The notes under the pieces were generated by a model. The model saw only the letters and a program-made list of their open reading frames with translations, did no database searches and had not been told where the DNA came from. The translations under genes were made by a program, and so were the position numbers. Positions 48,613 through 57,544 of a DNA stretch of 64,000 bases are shown here, piece by piece; the stretch's first letter is position 1; each line of letters opens with the position of its first letter. This stretch comes from Bradyrhizobium sp. 132 (GTDB lineage: Bacteria > Pseudomonadota > Alphaproteobacteria > Rhizobiales > Xanthobacteraceae), in NCBI RefSeq assembly GCF_023074185.1, contig NZ_JADPKY010000094.1, positions 186,001 through 250,000 on the forward strand, written 5' to 3'.

Positions 48613-50439
48613 ATGCGCCAGACCCTGGACATTACCGGCGGCCTCCCGCGTCCTCGCGGCAAGCCCGGAGATTTCACCGCCGACCGCCGCGTCCTGGTTC
48701 TGATCGGCATGGCCGTGCTGGTCGGCAGCCTCGGCGCCGGAGCCGCGTGGGTGCTGCTGAAGCTGATTGCGCTGGTGACCAATCTGGTCTGGTTCGGTCA
48801 TATCAGCACCGAGAATGTCTCGCTCGCGAACGCCCATCCGGGGATCTGGATGGTGCTGGCGCCGGCGCTCGGTGGCCTCGTGATCGGGCTGATGGCGCGG
48901 TTCGGCGCGGAGAAGATCCGCGGCCACGGCATCCCCGAAGCGATCGAGGCGATTTTGATCGGCGGCAGCCGGCTGCAGCCGAAGGTCGCGATCCTGAAAC
49001 CGCTGTCCTCGGCGGTGTCGATAGGAAGCGGCGGTCCGTTCGGCGCCGAGGGGCCGATCATCATGACCGGCGGTGCGATCGGCTCGATCTTCGCGCAGTG
49101 CTTCCATCTCACCGCAGCCGAGCGCAAGACGCTGCTGGTCGCCGGTGCCGCTGCCGGCATGACGGCGATCTTCGGCACGCCGATCGCGGCGGTCCTGCTC
49201 GCAGTCGAGCTCCTTCTGTTCGAATGGAAGCCGCGCAGCTTCCTGCCTGTCGTGACGGGGGCGGTGATCTCGGCGGCGTGGCGTCCGTTGCTGTTCGGGA
49301 CAGGGCCATTGTTTCCGTTCGCGGAGCGGCCGGATCTGCCCTGGTGGGGACTGGCAGCTGCGGTCGGCGTCGGGATCGTGGCCGGCCTGCAATCCGGCCT
49401 GATGACGCGGCTGCTCTACGCGATCGAAGACCTGTTCGACCATCTGCCGGTGCACTGGATGTGGTGGCCGATGCTCGGCGGCCTCGTCGTTGGCCTCGGC
49501 GGGCTCATTGATCCGCGCGCGCTCGGCGTCGGTTACGACGTGATCGCCGATTTGTTGTCGGGGCACATGGCGCGCGACGAGGCGATCCGGCTGCTGCTGG
49601 TGAAGTCCGCGATCTGGGTGATCGCGCTGAGCTCGGGCACTTCAGGCGGCGTGCTGGCGCCGCTGCTCATCCTCGGCGGCACGGCCGGCTGGATCGAGGG
49701 ACTGGTGCTGCCCGGCGGAGCGTCGTTCTGGGCGCTGGTCGGGATGGCCGCGATGATGGGCGGCACGATGCGCTCACCGCTGACAGGCGTGATGTTCGCG
49801 ATCGAGCTGACCGGCAATATCGACATGCTGCTGCCGTTGCTGGCGGCAACCGGCGCGGCGCACGCCGTCACCGTGCTACTGCTGAAGCGCTCGATCCTGA
49901 CCGAGAAGATTGCGCGCCGCGGTCAGCACATCACGCGCGAATACGCGATTGATCCGTTCGAGCTGCTGCGTGCCGCCGATGTCATGGTGACGAATGTCGA
50001 CACGCTGCCGGTCGACATGCCTGTCGACGCGGCGGTCGCTTTCTTCACTTCGGATCAGCGCCGTCACAAATCCTATCCGGTGGTCGCCGCCGACGGGCGG
50101 CTCGCCGGCATGGTCACCCGTGCCGACGTGCTGCGCTGGCGTACCGAGGGCGATCACCAGGCGGCAACGCTTGATGACGTGGTATCGGATACGTCGGCCG
50201 TGGTGGCACATCCCGACGACGTGCTGGGGCGGGTCGCCGATCTCATGGTCGCCTCGGATATCGGCCGCTTGCCGGTGGTCGACCGCGCCAACCATCGTGT
50301 GGTGGGTCTGGTGGCGCGCAAGGATCTGCTGCGAATTCGCGCGGTCGTGAATGCGCAGGAGGAGGACCGCAACGCATATTTCCTGCGCGAAAAGGCGCTT
50401 GTGCCGGAGGCGCGGATCGCGGAAGCTCAGCCCCTCTGA
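48613..50439 (+). CDS. ClC-type chloride channel/antiporter with C-terminal CBS domains
   Basis: 608 residues from ATG 48613; TTG 48565 lies in the palindrome and is less likely. The ClC membrane part has RGHGIPEAIEAI (selectivity-filter region), GSGGPFGAEGPIIMTG with the gating Glu, and GTSGGVLAPLLILGG. After residue 455 come two CBS domains (DVMVTNVDTLPVDMPVDAAVAFF and DDVVSDTSAVVAHPDDVLGRVADLMVASDIGRLPVVD) that may bind nucleotides and regulate the channel. It should exchange Cl- for H+ or conduct Cl-. Confidence 0.93.
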   Translation: MRQTLDITGGLPRPRGKPGDFTADRRVLVLIGMAVLVGSLGAGAAWVLLKLIALVTNLVWFGHISTENVSLANAHPGIWMVLAPALGGLVIGLMARFGAEKIRGHGIPEAIEAILIGGSRLQPKVAILKPLSSAVSIGSGGPFGAEGPIIMTGGAIGSIFAQCFHLTAAERKTLLVAGAAAGMTAIFGTPIAAVLLAVELLLFEWKPRSFLPVVTGAVISAAWRPLLFGTGPLFPFAERPDLPWWGLAAAVGVGIVAGLQSGLMTRLLYAIEDLFDHLPVHWMWWPMLGGLVVGLGGLIDPRALGVGYDVIADLLSGHMARDEAIRLLLVKSAIWVIALSSGTSGGVLAPLLILGGTAGWIEGLVLPGGASFWALVGMAAMMGGTMRSPLTGVMFAIELTGNIDMLLPLLAATGAAHAVTVLLLKRSILTEKIARRGQHITREYAIDPFELLRAADVMVTNVDTLPVDMPVDAAVAFFTSDQRRHKSYPVVAADGRLAGMVTRADVLRWRTEGDHQAATLDDVVSDTSAVVAHPDDVLGRVADLMVASDIGRLPVVDRANHRVVGLVARKDLLRIRAVVNAQEEDRNAYFLREKALVPEARIAEAQPL

Positions 50440-50463
50440 ATTCCAGCACCGACAGGAATGAGC

Positions 50464-50811
50464 ATGACTCGCGTTCGCTGTATCACCGAGATGGGCATGG
50501 GCGTGGACGTCCACGGCAAGGACGCCACCAAGGCGGCGAAGCGTGCGGTGTCTGATGCCATCAGGCATTCGAGCCTCGGTTTCTTCCGGATGATCAACAA
50601 GACCGCGAACGACATGTTCGTCGACGTCACGATCGCGGTGCCTAATCCGGAAAGCGTGGACAAGGAAGCCGTCGCCAAGGAGCTGCCTTACGGCACGGTG
50701 ACCGTCAACGCGGTCAAGGGTGGGCTGGAGATTCCCTCGGCCCCGGAACAGGGCAACGACCCCATCCTCATCGCCAATGCCGCCGTCATCGTCAGCTTCG
50801 AGAAGGATTGA
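50464..50811 (+). CDS. Lin0512 family protein
   Basis: 115 residues. The N-terminus TRVRCITEMGMGVDVHGKDATKAAKRAVSDAIRHSSLGF is the signature of the Lin0512 family (small, fold resembling enzymes that act on cyclic or ring substrates, function unknown). A second region FVDVTIAVPNPESVD and YGTVTVNAVKGGLEI completes the fold. A start at ATG 50458 is also possible; GACAGGA lies upstream. It is followed by a GNAT gene whose GTG start lies 5 bases after its stop, so the two form an operon. Confidence 0.88.
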   Translation: MTRVRCITEMGMGVDVHGKDATKAAKRAVSDAIRHSSLGFFRMINKTANDMFVDVTIAVPNPESVDKEAVAKELPYGTVTVNAVKGGLEIPSAPEQGNDPILIANAAVIVSFEKD

Positions 50812-50815
50812 GACG

Positions 50816-51496
50816 GTGTCCGACGGTGACGTGACGCTGCTGGATCGCCCGATCTGGAGCGCGCTCACGACCAGCCACAAACATCTGACCGAAGGGGGCC
50901 CGCGCGCGCTGCGCTACCCCGTGAACATGACGCCGTTTGCCGACATGGTCGACATGTCCGAGGCGAGCTTTGCCGCGCTCGGCGATCTTCTGTCCGGCTC
51001 GCAGGTCGCCGCGCTGTTTACGCCGGATACGGTCGACGTTCCCGCCGGCTTCAAGGTCGTGCTCGCCGGACCCTGCGAGCAGATGATCGGCTCGCCCGCC
51101 GACAGCCCGCTTCGCGACGCCGAGATCGTCAGGTTGGGTGCGGCCGACGTTCCCGCCATGATGGCGCTGACCGAGTTGACCAAGCCCGGTCCCTTCGCGC
51201 GACGCACGCACGAGCTCGGCACGTTCCTCGGCATCCGCACCGGCGGCGAATTGGTCGCGATGGCCGGCGAGCGCATGAAGCCGGGCAATTTCGTCGAGAT
51301 GACGGCCGTCTGCGTCCACCCTGATCATCGGGGGCGAGGCTACGCGCAGGCACTGCTCGCGGCGGCCGCGCGCCAGATCGAGGCACGCGGCGAAATTCCG
51401 TTCCTGCACGTGTTTTCGAGCAACTCATCAGCCATCGCGCTGTACCAGCGGCAGGGATGCGGATTCGGCGCCGCCTGCACGTCACTGCGTTCATGA
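50816..51496 (+). CDS. GNAT-family acetyltransferase
   Basis: 226 residues from GTG 50816. The C-terminal GNAT domain carries the acetyl-CoA motif VCVHPDHRGRGYAQALLAAAARQI, then FLHVFSSNSSAIALYQRQGCGF. The N-terminal 100 residues (LLDRPIWSALTTSHKHLTEGGPRALRYP, DMVDMSEASFAALGDLL) resemble the FR47-like group. The substrate, amine or amino acid, is unknown. Probably co-transcribed with the Lin0512 gene. Confidence 0.9.
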   Translation: MSDGDVTLLDRPIWSALTTSHKHLTEGGPRALRYPVNMTPFADMVDMSEASFAALGDLLSGSQVAALFTPDTVDVPAGFKVVLAGPCEQMIGSPADSPLRDAEIVRLGAADVPAMMALTELTKPGPFARRTHELGTFLGIRTGGELVAMAGERMKPGNFVEMTAVCVHPDHRGRGYAQALLAAAARQIEARGEIPFLHVFSSNSSAIALYQRQGCGFGAACTSLRS

Positions 51497-51582
51497 AGCA
51501 GGACTGAGCTGCGCCGTTCGGACGGGCTTCATATCCGGCGAATTCACGCTATATCGATCCCAACCATCATTGGGGGAAGCAC

Positions 51583-52767
51583 ATGGACGCCAGAACACCT
51601 GATTTTTCCGCCACACGGACGGCAATGCAGCGTTACGTCGATCAGGAGATCATTCCTGGCGCATCCTGGGCGGTGCTGCGCGGGCGCGAGGTCGTCGATC
51701 AGCAATGCGTCGGTTTCGCCGATCGCGAGGCGAGTACCGCGCTACGGCCCGATCACATTTTTCGGGCGTTTTCCAACACCAAGATATTCGTCACCTGCGC
51801 GGTCATGCTGCTGGTCGAGGAAGGCCGCATCGGGCTCGATGACGTCGTCGAGAAATTCTTGCCGCAACTCGGCAATCGCAAGGTGCTGAAGCCGGGCGCT
51901 TCGAGCCTTGCCGACGTCGAGCCAGCCAAGAGCCCGATCACGGTCCGCCAGCTTCTCACCCATACGGCCGGCCTCAGCTACGGCATCTTCGATCCCGGTT
52001 CGGTGCTGTTCAAAGGCTATAACGAGGCGATCATCTTCAATCCGCTCACGCCGCTGACCGGCATGATCGACCAGCTCGCCGATCTGCCGCTGTCCTATCA
52101 TCCCGGCTCGTCCTGGGAATATTCGGTTGCGACCGACGTGCTCGGGCGTGTCGTGGAGGTCGTCTCCGGCAAGCCGCTCGACGCCGTCTTCAAGGCGCGC
52201 ATCTTCGAGCCGCTCGGCATGACCGACACCGGCTTCCACGTGCCGGACGCGCAGCAGGGCAGGTTGGTCGCGCTGTACAATGGTGCCGACGTGCTGGACC
52301 CGATGAAGCCCGGCCTCACCCGGGCCGACAATCTGCCTTATCCGCAGGCCTATCGACGGCAGTTCCCGCGGCTGTCGGGCGGCGGCGGGCTGGTCTCGAC
52401 CTTGCCCGACATGCTCGCTTTGGTACGGGCGCTGCTACCCGGCCCGGATGCGCTGCTGAAGCCGGAGACGCTGCGGCAGATGATGACGAACCAGTTGCCC
52501 GCAGGCCAGACCATCCGCTTCGCCAATCTCGGCCCAATCCCCGGCAAAGGCTTTGGCCTCGGCGGCGCCGTCACCTTCGCGCCAATGCCGTTCGATCCCC
52601 TGAATTCCACCGGCGAATTCCAGTGGGGCGGCCTTGCCGGTACCCATTGGTGGATCTGCCCGCAGGCCAATACCGCCGGCGTGCTGATGACGCAGCGCTA
52701 CATGGGTTTCTGGAATCCATTCTTCTTCGAATTCAAGCGTCTGGCCTATCAGGCCGTCGGACGCTGA
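51583..52767 (+). CDS. Serine hydrolase, beta-lactamase fold (EstB-like)
   Basis: 394 residues. The SxxK motif is FRAFSNTKIFVT with S in SNTK. The Tyr motif corresponds to SSWEYSVATDVLGRVVE (YSxAT), and the third motif region is WGGLAGTHWW. It belongs to the EstB/class C family of esterases. It lacks a clear signal peptide and would be cytoplasmic. The gene is single and shows no operon. Compare the other beta-lactamase-fold hydrolase at 34753, which differs in length and motifs. Confidence 0.9.
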   Translation: MDARTPDFSATRTAMQRYVDQEIIPGASWAVLRGREVVDQQCVGFADREASTALRPDHIFRAFSNTKIFVTCAVMLLVEEGRIGLDDVVEKFLPQLGNRKVLKPGASSLADVEPAKSPITVRQLLTHTAGLSYGIFDPGSVLFKGYNEAIIFNPLTPLTGMIDQLADLPLSYHPGSSWEYSVATDVLGRVVEVVSGKPLDAVFKARIFEPLGMTDTGFHVPDAQQGRLVALYNGADVLDPMKPGLTRADNLPYPQAYRRQFPRLSGGGGLVSTLPDMLALVRALLPGPDALLKPETLRQMMTNQLPAGQTIRFANLGPIPGKGFGLGGAVTFAPMPFDPLNSTGEFQWGGLAGTHWWICPQANTAGVLMTQRYMGFWNPFFFEFKRLAYQAVGR

Positions 52768-52865
52768 TCGCGAAAAAAATTGCACGGTGCCGCGAATCCT
52801 TTTGGGTCGTCGCGCCCTCTCTTGATGGTCGGGGCATTTTGCTTCGGCTCATCTCGGAGGATGTG

Positions 52866-53075
52866 ATGGCATTTTACAGGAAGAACATCGGCGGCCTTCA
52901 TCAGGCGGTGCGGATTGCCTTAGGCGTCGCGGTGGCGGTCGCCGCATTCGCGTATTTCAGCGGCGCTGCGGCGTGGCTGGTTGCGCTCGGCGGCGCCGGC
53001 TTCGCGCTGACCGGCCTGGTCGGCTATTGTCCGATCTGCGCGATGGCCGGCATCGGAAGGGGAGGGGTGTCGTGA
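52866..53075 (+). CDS. YgaP-like (DUF2892) small membrane protein
   Basis: 69 residues from ATG 52866 with GGAGGA upstream. Two transmembrane helices (VRIALGVAVAVAAFAYF, AWLVALGGAGFALTGLVGY) are followed by CPICAMAGI. The pattern NIGGLHQAVRIALG and GYCPICA resembles the DUF2892 domain seen at the end of YgaP. It shares its TGA stop with the GTG start of a sigma factor (GTGA overlap), hence translational coupling. It may anchor or act with the redox-type protein that follows. Confidence 0.85.
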   Translation: MAFYRKNIGGLHQAVRIALGVAVAVAAFAYFSGAAAWLVALGGAGFALTGLVGYCPICAMAGIGRGGVS

Positions 53076-53593
53076 GAGCCGCCGTGATCTCGCCAAACCT
53101 GTTCGAGGCCGCGCGCCTCGGCGATCCCCAGGCGATCGCGTCTCTGCTCAAGACGGCGCAGCCGAACATCCGTCGCTATGCCCGCGCCACCTGCCGCAGC
53201 TCGGCGGATGCCGAGGATGCGACGCAGGAGGCGCTGTGGATCCTGTTTCGCCATGTCGGCACGATCCGCTCGTGGCTCGCGTTTTCGGCCTGGCTGTTCA
53301 GCGTGGTCCGCCGCGAATGCCTGCGGCTCGCCCGCAAGGCGGGGCTCGCGCCGGCGATTGACGACGGAGAGGCGGAGGCGCTGCTGCTGTCGCGCCCAGA
53401 AGCCGATTTGCGGCTCGACGTCGCGGCAGCCTTCGAGGCGCTGCCGCCGCACTACCGCGATGTCGCGCTGATGCGCGACGTCAAGGAAATGACCATCGAC
53501 GAAATCGCCGTCGCACTCGATACGACAAGGCAAGCCGTGAAGGCACGCCTGCATCGCGCCCGCGCCCTGATGCGCGAATATCTGACGAGGTGA
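53072..53593 (+). CDS. ECF-type RNA polymerase sigma factor
   Basis: 173 residues from GTG 53072, preceded by GGAGGGG. Region 2 is SADAEDATQEALWILFRHVGTIRSWLAFSAWLFSVVRREC. Region 4 is AFEALPPHYRDVALMRDVKEMTIDEIAVALDTTRQAVKARLHRARALMREYL. It lacks the C-terminal SnoaL extension of some ECF families. No anti-sigma gene is adjacent; it is sandwiched between a YgaP-like gene and an AhpD-like gene, so redox signals may control it. Confidence 0.93.
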   Translation: MRAAVISPNLFEAARLGDPQAIASLLKTAQPNIRRYARATCRSSADAEDATQEALWILFRHVGTIRSWLAFSAWLFSVVRRECLRLARKAGLAPAIDDGEAEALLLSRPEADLRLDVAAAFEALPPHYRDVALMRDVKEMTIDEIAVALDTTRQAVKARLHRARALMREYLTR

Positions 53594-53596
53594 GCC

Positions 53597-53944
53597 ATGA
53601 CCTGTTATCAAAGCCCTGACGATCTGAAATCGATCCCGGACTTCGTGGCGCTCGCGCCGGTCGAGGCCAGCGCGTTCCTTGCGTTCAACCACGCGGTCGA
53701 GCGCAAGGACGGATTGATCCCGCCAAAATATCGCGAGCTGATCTCCCTCGCGGTCGCACTCACCACGCAATGCGCCTATTGCCTCGACGTGCACACGGCG
53801 CAGGCGGCGAAGGCCGGTGCAACGCGCGAGGAAGTCGCGGAGACCGCATTGATTGCGGCGGCTGTTCGCGCCGGCGGCACGCTCGGCCATGCACTGTTGG
53901 CGCAGCGCCTGTTCGAGCGACATCGGAGCGAGGGCACGGGATGA
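53597..53944 (+). CDS. AhpD-like carboxymuconolactone decarboxylase family protein
   Basis: 115 residues, three bases after the sigma factor. The redox centre CAYCLDVHTAQAAKAG, with C59, C62 and H66, is the AhpD-type CxxC-H motif and suggests alkylhydroperoxidase or thiol-disulfide activity. The first helix (FLAFNHAVERKDGLIPPKYRELISLAVALTT) is the family signature. Operon with sigma factor and YgaP-like protein, so probably a target or an effector of the sigma factor. Confidence 0.92.
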   Translation: MTCYQSPDDLKSIPDFVALAPVEASAFLAFNHAVERKDGLIPPKYRELISLAVALTTQCAYCLDVHTAQAAKAGATREEVAETALIAAAVRAGGTLGHALLAQRLFERHRSEGTG

Positions 53945-53975
53945 ACGAGCGCGGATCGGTGGCTGGATCGTAGGC

Positions 53976-54638
53976 GTGAACAACTATCTCGGCCTCGACG
54001 GATTTCGCTTCGGCTGGGTCGCTGCCTGGATCGACGCGAGCGGCGATCATGGCTTCGATTATTCACCCGGCCTGACCCGCTTGCTCGCGATGCCGCACGC
54101 GCGTGCGATGATCGATATGCCGATCGGATTGAGGCCGAGCGGCTATCGCATCTGCGATTTGCGCGCACGCGAGCTGGTCGGTCCCGCGGTGTTTCTCGGC
54201 GCGCGCCGAGACCTCTGGACATTCGCCGACATGGCGGCGGCCAATCGCCACTATTGGGAGCACGAAGGCAAGGGCAGGGGCGTATCGGCACAGCTCTGGA
54301 ATATCAGGGACAAGATCAGGGACGTCGACGAGATCATGACGCCCGCGCGGCAGGCGACGATCGGCGAAGCGCATCCGGAATTGATCTTCTGGAATCTCGC
54401 AGGGTGCGTCCGGCTTGCGAAGAAGACATCCGCGGAAGGCCGTGAGCAGCGCATCGCGCTCCTCGCGCAACGCGGCTTCACGCGCCTGCCGAAATGGTTG
54501 ACCCAACGTCACGGCACCGGCATCGGCCGCGACGATCTTATCGACGCCTGTGCTTGCACCGTCGCGGCACGCGACAGCACGCAACGTGTCGGCGGGGAGG
54601 AGGACCCGCACGGGCTGCGGATGGAGATCAATTATTGA
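53976..54638 (+). CDS. DUF429 domain protein
   Basis: 220 residues from GTG 53976; the frame is open about 120 bases further upstream, but that overlaps the previous gene and is not conserved. The features ARAMIDMPIGLRPSGYRICDLRARELVG, then IRDKIRDVDEIM and GEAHPELIFW and the C-terminal DDLIDACACTVAARD are typical of DUF429, thought to be a nuclease-like (RNase H-fold) protein. The function is unknown. Confidence 0.85.
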   Translation: MNNYLGLDGFRFGWVAAWIDASGDHGFDYSPGLTRLLAMPHARAMIDMPIGLRPSGYRICDLRARELVGPAVFLGARRDLWTFADMAAANRHYWEHEGKGRGVSAQLWNIRDKIRDVDEIMTPARQATIGEAHPELIFWNLAGCVRLAKKTSAEGREQRIALLAQRGFTRLPKWLTQRHGTGIGRDDLIDACACTVAARDSTQRVGGEEDPHGLRMEINY

Positions 54639-54753
54639 GGTGGGCAGCCGGCTCATGAACCGGGAAAAACCAGCAATTTATTTGAAGCCTGCAGGAACTG
54701 TCGATGGTCGGCCCGCGTTCCCTGTGCGAACCGGTGTGAGAGAAGCTCGTGCG

Positions 54754-54897
54754 ATGAATGATACCAGTCAGTTCGCGACCGCGATGCTAGCGCTTGTTTT
54801 CACCGGAGCGCTGCTCGTTACCGGGCAGCGCTTCATCGAGCAGCGCGTACAGCGCGATATGACTTACGCCACCAGCCATTTGCTACGGCCATTGTGA
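54754..54897 (+). CDS. Putative small membrane peptide
   Basis: 47 residues from ATG 54754 with GAGAGAAG upstream. One hydrophobic helix (ATAMLALVFTGALLVTG) is followed by a basic amphipathic stretch RFIEQRVQRDM. A longer start at 54655 is possible. No family is recognised; it may be a small gene in Bradyrhizobium-like genomes. Confidence 0.35.
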   Translation: MNDTSQFATAMLALVFTGALLVTGQRFIEQRVQRDMTYATSHLLRPL

Positions 54898-54998
54898 CCT
54901 GATGCCGGTGCGGGAAATCGATCTGAGCACTCGACCTTGCGTCGTTCGTCCGCTCGCCCAGATTAGGCGGCGTCTCATGAACGAAGCCCGGGGTCCCG

Positions 54999-55703
54999 AT
55001 GTTCGATCTGTCCGCCTTTCCCATCACCAAGCGCTGGCCAGCCAAGCACCCGGAGTTGCTTCAGCTTTATTCTCTGCCGACGCCGAACGGCGTCAAGGTC
55101 TCGATCATGCTGGAAGAGATCGGGCTTCCTTACGAAGTCCACCTCGTCGATTTCGGCAAAGACGATCAGAAGACGGCGGAATTCCTCTCGCTTAATCCGA
55201 ATGGCAAGATCCCGGCGATCCTCGATCCGAACGGTCCCGGCGGCAGGCCGCTGCCGCTGTTCGAGTCCGGGGCGATCCTGCAGTACCTCGCGGAGAAGAC
55301 CGGCAAGCTGCTGCCGCAGGATGCGGCGCGCCGTTACCAGACGCTCGCGTGGCTGCATTTCCAGATGGGCGGCATCGGGCCGATGTTCGGCCAGGTCGGC
55401 TTTTTCCACAAATTCGCCGGCAAGGATTTCGAGGACAAGCGGCCGCTCGGGCGCTACGCGGGCGAGGCCAAGCGCCTGCTCGGCGTGATGGAGACGCATC
55501 TTACCGGCCGGCAATGGTTCATGGATGACGACTACACCATCGCCGACATTTCCATGCTCGGCTGGGTGCGCAACCTCGTCGGGTTCTACGGCGCCGGCGA
55601 TCTCGTAGAATTCGGCCAATTCAAGTCGGTGGGCGCCTGGCTCGAACGCGGCCTTGCGCGTCCTTCCGTCCAGAGCGGGCTGAACATTCCGAAGCGGCCT
55701 TAG
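54999..55703 (+). CDS. Glutathione S-transferase (YghU/YfcG, Nu-class-like)
   Basis: 234 residues. The thioredoxin-like domain starts at LLQLYSLPTPNGVKVSIMLEEIGLPY. The following PNGKIPAIL with the cis-Pro and LFESGAILQYLAEKTG form the glutathione site. The helical domain has HFQMGGIGPMFGQVGFFHKFA, a hallmark of the YghU/YfcG group, with disulfide-bond reductase activity and glutathione-disulfide preference. An isolated gene, convergent with csaA. Confidence 0.92.
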   Translation: MFDLSAFPITKRWPAKHPELLQLYSLPTPNGVKVSIMLEEIGLPYEVHLVDFGKDDQKTAEFLSLNPNGKIPAILDPNGPGGRPLPLFESGAILQYLAEKTGKLLPQDAARRYQTLAWLHFQMGGIGPMFGQVGFFHKFAGKDFEDKRPLGRYAGEAKRLLGVMETHLTGRQWFMDDDYTIADISMLGWVRNLVGFYGAGDLVEFGQFKSVGAWLERGLARPSVQSGLNIPKRP

Positions 55704-55705
55704 GG

Positions 55706-56077
55706 CTAGAACAGCCGTCCGCCGTTCGGCACGGGCTTGCTCGGCTGCACCAGCACGACCTTGCCCTCGGCATCGGGGAAACCGAGCGTCAGTACCTCCG
55801 AGACGACCGGACCGATCTGGCGCGGCGGGAAATTGACGACGGCCGCGACCTGTTGGCCGACCAGCGTCTCAAGCGGATGGTTTTCGGTGATCTGCGCCGA
55901 GCTCTTGCGCACGCCAATCGCGGGACCGAAGTCGATCCACAGACGCCAGGCCGGCTTGCGCGCCTCCGGGAACGGTTTTGCATCGACGATGGTGCCGACG
56001 CGAATATCGACCGCGAGGAAGCTGTTGAAGTCGATGGTCGGCGACGCGGTCGCGGCTGGATCGTGGGTGACGTGCAT
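55706..56077 (-). CDS. csaA: CsaA-type tRNA-binding chaperone-like protein
   Basis: 123 residues of a tRNA-binding OB domain (FLAVDIRVGTIVDAKPFPEARKPAWRLWIDFG, GVRKSSAQITENH, VGQQVAAVVNFPPRQIGPVVSEVLTLGF). All these are typical of CsaA, a dimeric protein with a Trbp111-like fold. It is described as a secretion chaperone in Bacillus but its role in alphaproteobacteria is not known. The gene is convergent with the GST gene, with two bases between the stops. Confidence 0.93.
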   Translation of the reverse strand: MHVTHDPAATASPTIDFNSFLAVDIRVGTIVDAKPFPEARKPAWRLWIDFGPAIGVRKSSAQITENHPLETLVGQQVAAVVNFPPRQIGPVVSEVLTLGFPDAEGKVVLVQPSKPVPNGGRLF

Positions 56078-56182
56078 GGAGTGTCCGTTCGGAGAGTTGG
56101 CGTCGTTCGCAATATTGTCGCGCGAACCGGAGTTGCGTACAACGCTTGGGGATCACGATACGACGCATGCGCGAGGAACGTC

Positions 56183-56542
56183 TTGCCCAACATCATCTAC
56201 GGCATCAAGAACTGCGACACCATGAAGAAGGCGCGCGCCTGGCTCGACACCCATGGCGTGACTTACACGTTTCACGACTACAAGACGGAGGGGGTGGAGA
56301 AGGACAAGCTCAAGCAGTGGAGCGACAAGGTCGGCTGGGAGACGCTGCTCAATCGCGCCGGGACGACCTTCAGGAAGCTTCCCGATGCCGACAAGGAAGG
56401 CTTGAGCGAGAAGAAGGCGCTGGTGTTGATGCTAGCGCAACCATCGATGATCAAGCGGCCGGTGCTGGAAATTGGCGGCAAGGTGCTGGTCGGCTTCAAG
56501 CCGGAGATCTACGCCAAGGATTTCGGCGCCAAATCGCGCTGA
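56183..56542 (+). CDS. ArsC/Spx-family reductase-like protein (YffB-like)
   Basis: 119 residues from TTG 56183, with GAGGAA six bases upstream; no in-frame ATG fits. IIYGIKNCDTMKKARAWL is the YffB signature, with Cys in NCDT. Other motifs are YTFHDYKTEG, LLNRAGTTFRKLPDADK and PSMIKRPVLEIGGKVLVGF, all of the ArsC-like thioredoxin fold. The protein may bind glutathione and reduce a substrate, but arsenate reduction is not implied. Confidence 0.9.
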   Translation: MPNIIYGIKNCDTMKKARAWLDTHGVTYTFHDYKTEGVEKDKLKQWSDKVGWETLLNRAGTTFRKLPDADKEGLSEKKALVLMLAQPSMIKRPVLEIGGKVLVGFKPEIYAKDFGAKSR

Positions 56543-56545
56543 CGG

Positions 56546-57193
56546 CTAGTTCAGCTCGATGATCGCGGTGGTGACACCGGAGCCCGACTGGTCCGCGAAC
56601 TCGACCAGTTCGGCGGGCGCGATGCGGCCGGGAGCGCGATGGAACAGGTCGCGGTCGATCACCGCGCGCGATCTCGGGCGCGGCAGCGCGTCATTTCCGC
56701 GCATCAGGTTCTTGATCTCGAAGCCGCCATCCTCGCAGAAGGTCTTGAGCGATGCGATGATGTGACAGATATTGCCGTCGACCTGGAACGGCAGCAGCAA
56801 GCGCTCATAGGCGACGATCCGCCCGTAAATGTCGTCGACGTCGGCAACGCTGTAGACGGGCAGGCCGCGCGCCACGCATTCATAATAGACCGGCATCACA
56901 AAGGGCACGAGTCGCGGCCCGATATAGTCGTCGAGCAGAACGCCTTTGCCCGTGTGTCCATAGGCGCGCGAGATGCGCGTACCTTCGCTCTGGATGGTCA
57001 GACGCGGCTTCGGCGCCGAAATGTCGACCGTATAATAGATGAGATCGGAGAGCTCTTCCTCGAGCCGCTCGGGCTGGTACTCCCAGATCGCCGGGGCCAT
57101 CTGCTCGCGCGCATAAAGCCGCAGCCACGTGTTCAGGAGATCACGCTGCCTGATCGACTTCACCACAGAAGGAGCGGCGCTTGCAAAATCCAC
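56546..57193 (-). CDS. Protein with a PAS-like domain
   Basis: 215 residues. The stretch RLTIQSEGTRISRAYGHTGKGVLLDDYIGPRLVPFVMPVYYECVARGLPVYSVADVDDIYGRIVAYERLLLPFQVDG has the rhythm of the PAS_5-like sensor fold used in Hyphomicrobiales (uncharacterised PAS proteins). The N-terminal helical part (LLNTWLRLYAREQMAPAIWEYQPERL) is also typical. No output domain is present. The cofactor is not evident. The gene stands alone and is convergent with the ArsC-like gene. Confidence 0.75.
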   Translation of the reverse strand: MDFASAAPSVVKSIRQRDLLNTWLRLYAREQMAPAIWEYQPERLEEELSDLIYYTVDISAPKPRLTIQSEGTRISRAYGHTGKGVLLDDYIGPRLVPFVMPVYYECVARGLPVYSVADVDDIYGRIVAYERLLLPFQVDGNICHIIASLKTFCEDGGFEIKNLMRGNDALPRPRSRAVIDRDLFHRAPGRIAPAELVEFADQSGSGVTTAIIELN

Positions 57194-57544
57194 GATAATA
57201 TTCCCGACGTATAAAACCCGCGCATGATCCTGGTTGCGGGAAAATTTTCTATGAAGGCTGGCGCATGGACCGAAAGACCGTTAACGACGGCTTGATGACC
57301 GGCGCCTTGCGACCGGGAGGCTGGGCAGGCGACATCAAAACACGTCCGACTAAGGGAGCATAAGTCTCCCGGCCGGAGGCCTGACCTGCTCAGCTTTCCG
57401 CCTTGCCTAACCCCCGTCACCTCCGGCATATTCCGCGCCCGGAGGCGGCGTTCCGGAGAGGCTCCAAGGCCTCCGGAAAAAGGCCTCCGGAAACCGAAGC
57501 AACAAGGACAGCCACGCGTGTTGCGCGGGCAGGGGGAAAACTGT
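57194..57544. promoter_or_regulatory. Leader region of the liv operon with a tandem repeat
   Basis: About 350 bases between the PAS-like gene and the first liv gene. An exact tandem repeat AAGGCCTCCGGAAA occurs at 57466-57479 and 57480-57493, within a purine-rich zone that precedes the livG leader. The promoter of the operon and that of the divergent PAS gene must be here, but no clear -35/-10 pair was assigned. Confidence 0.45.
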
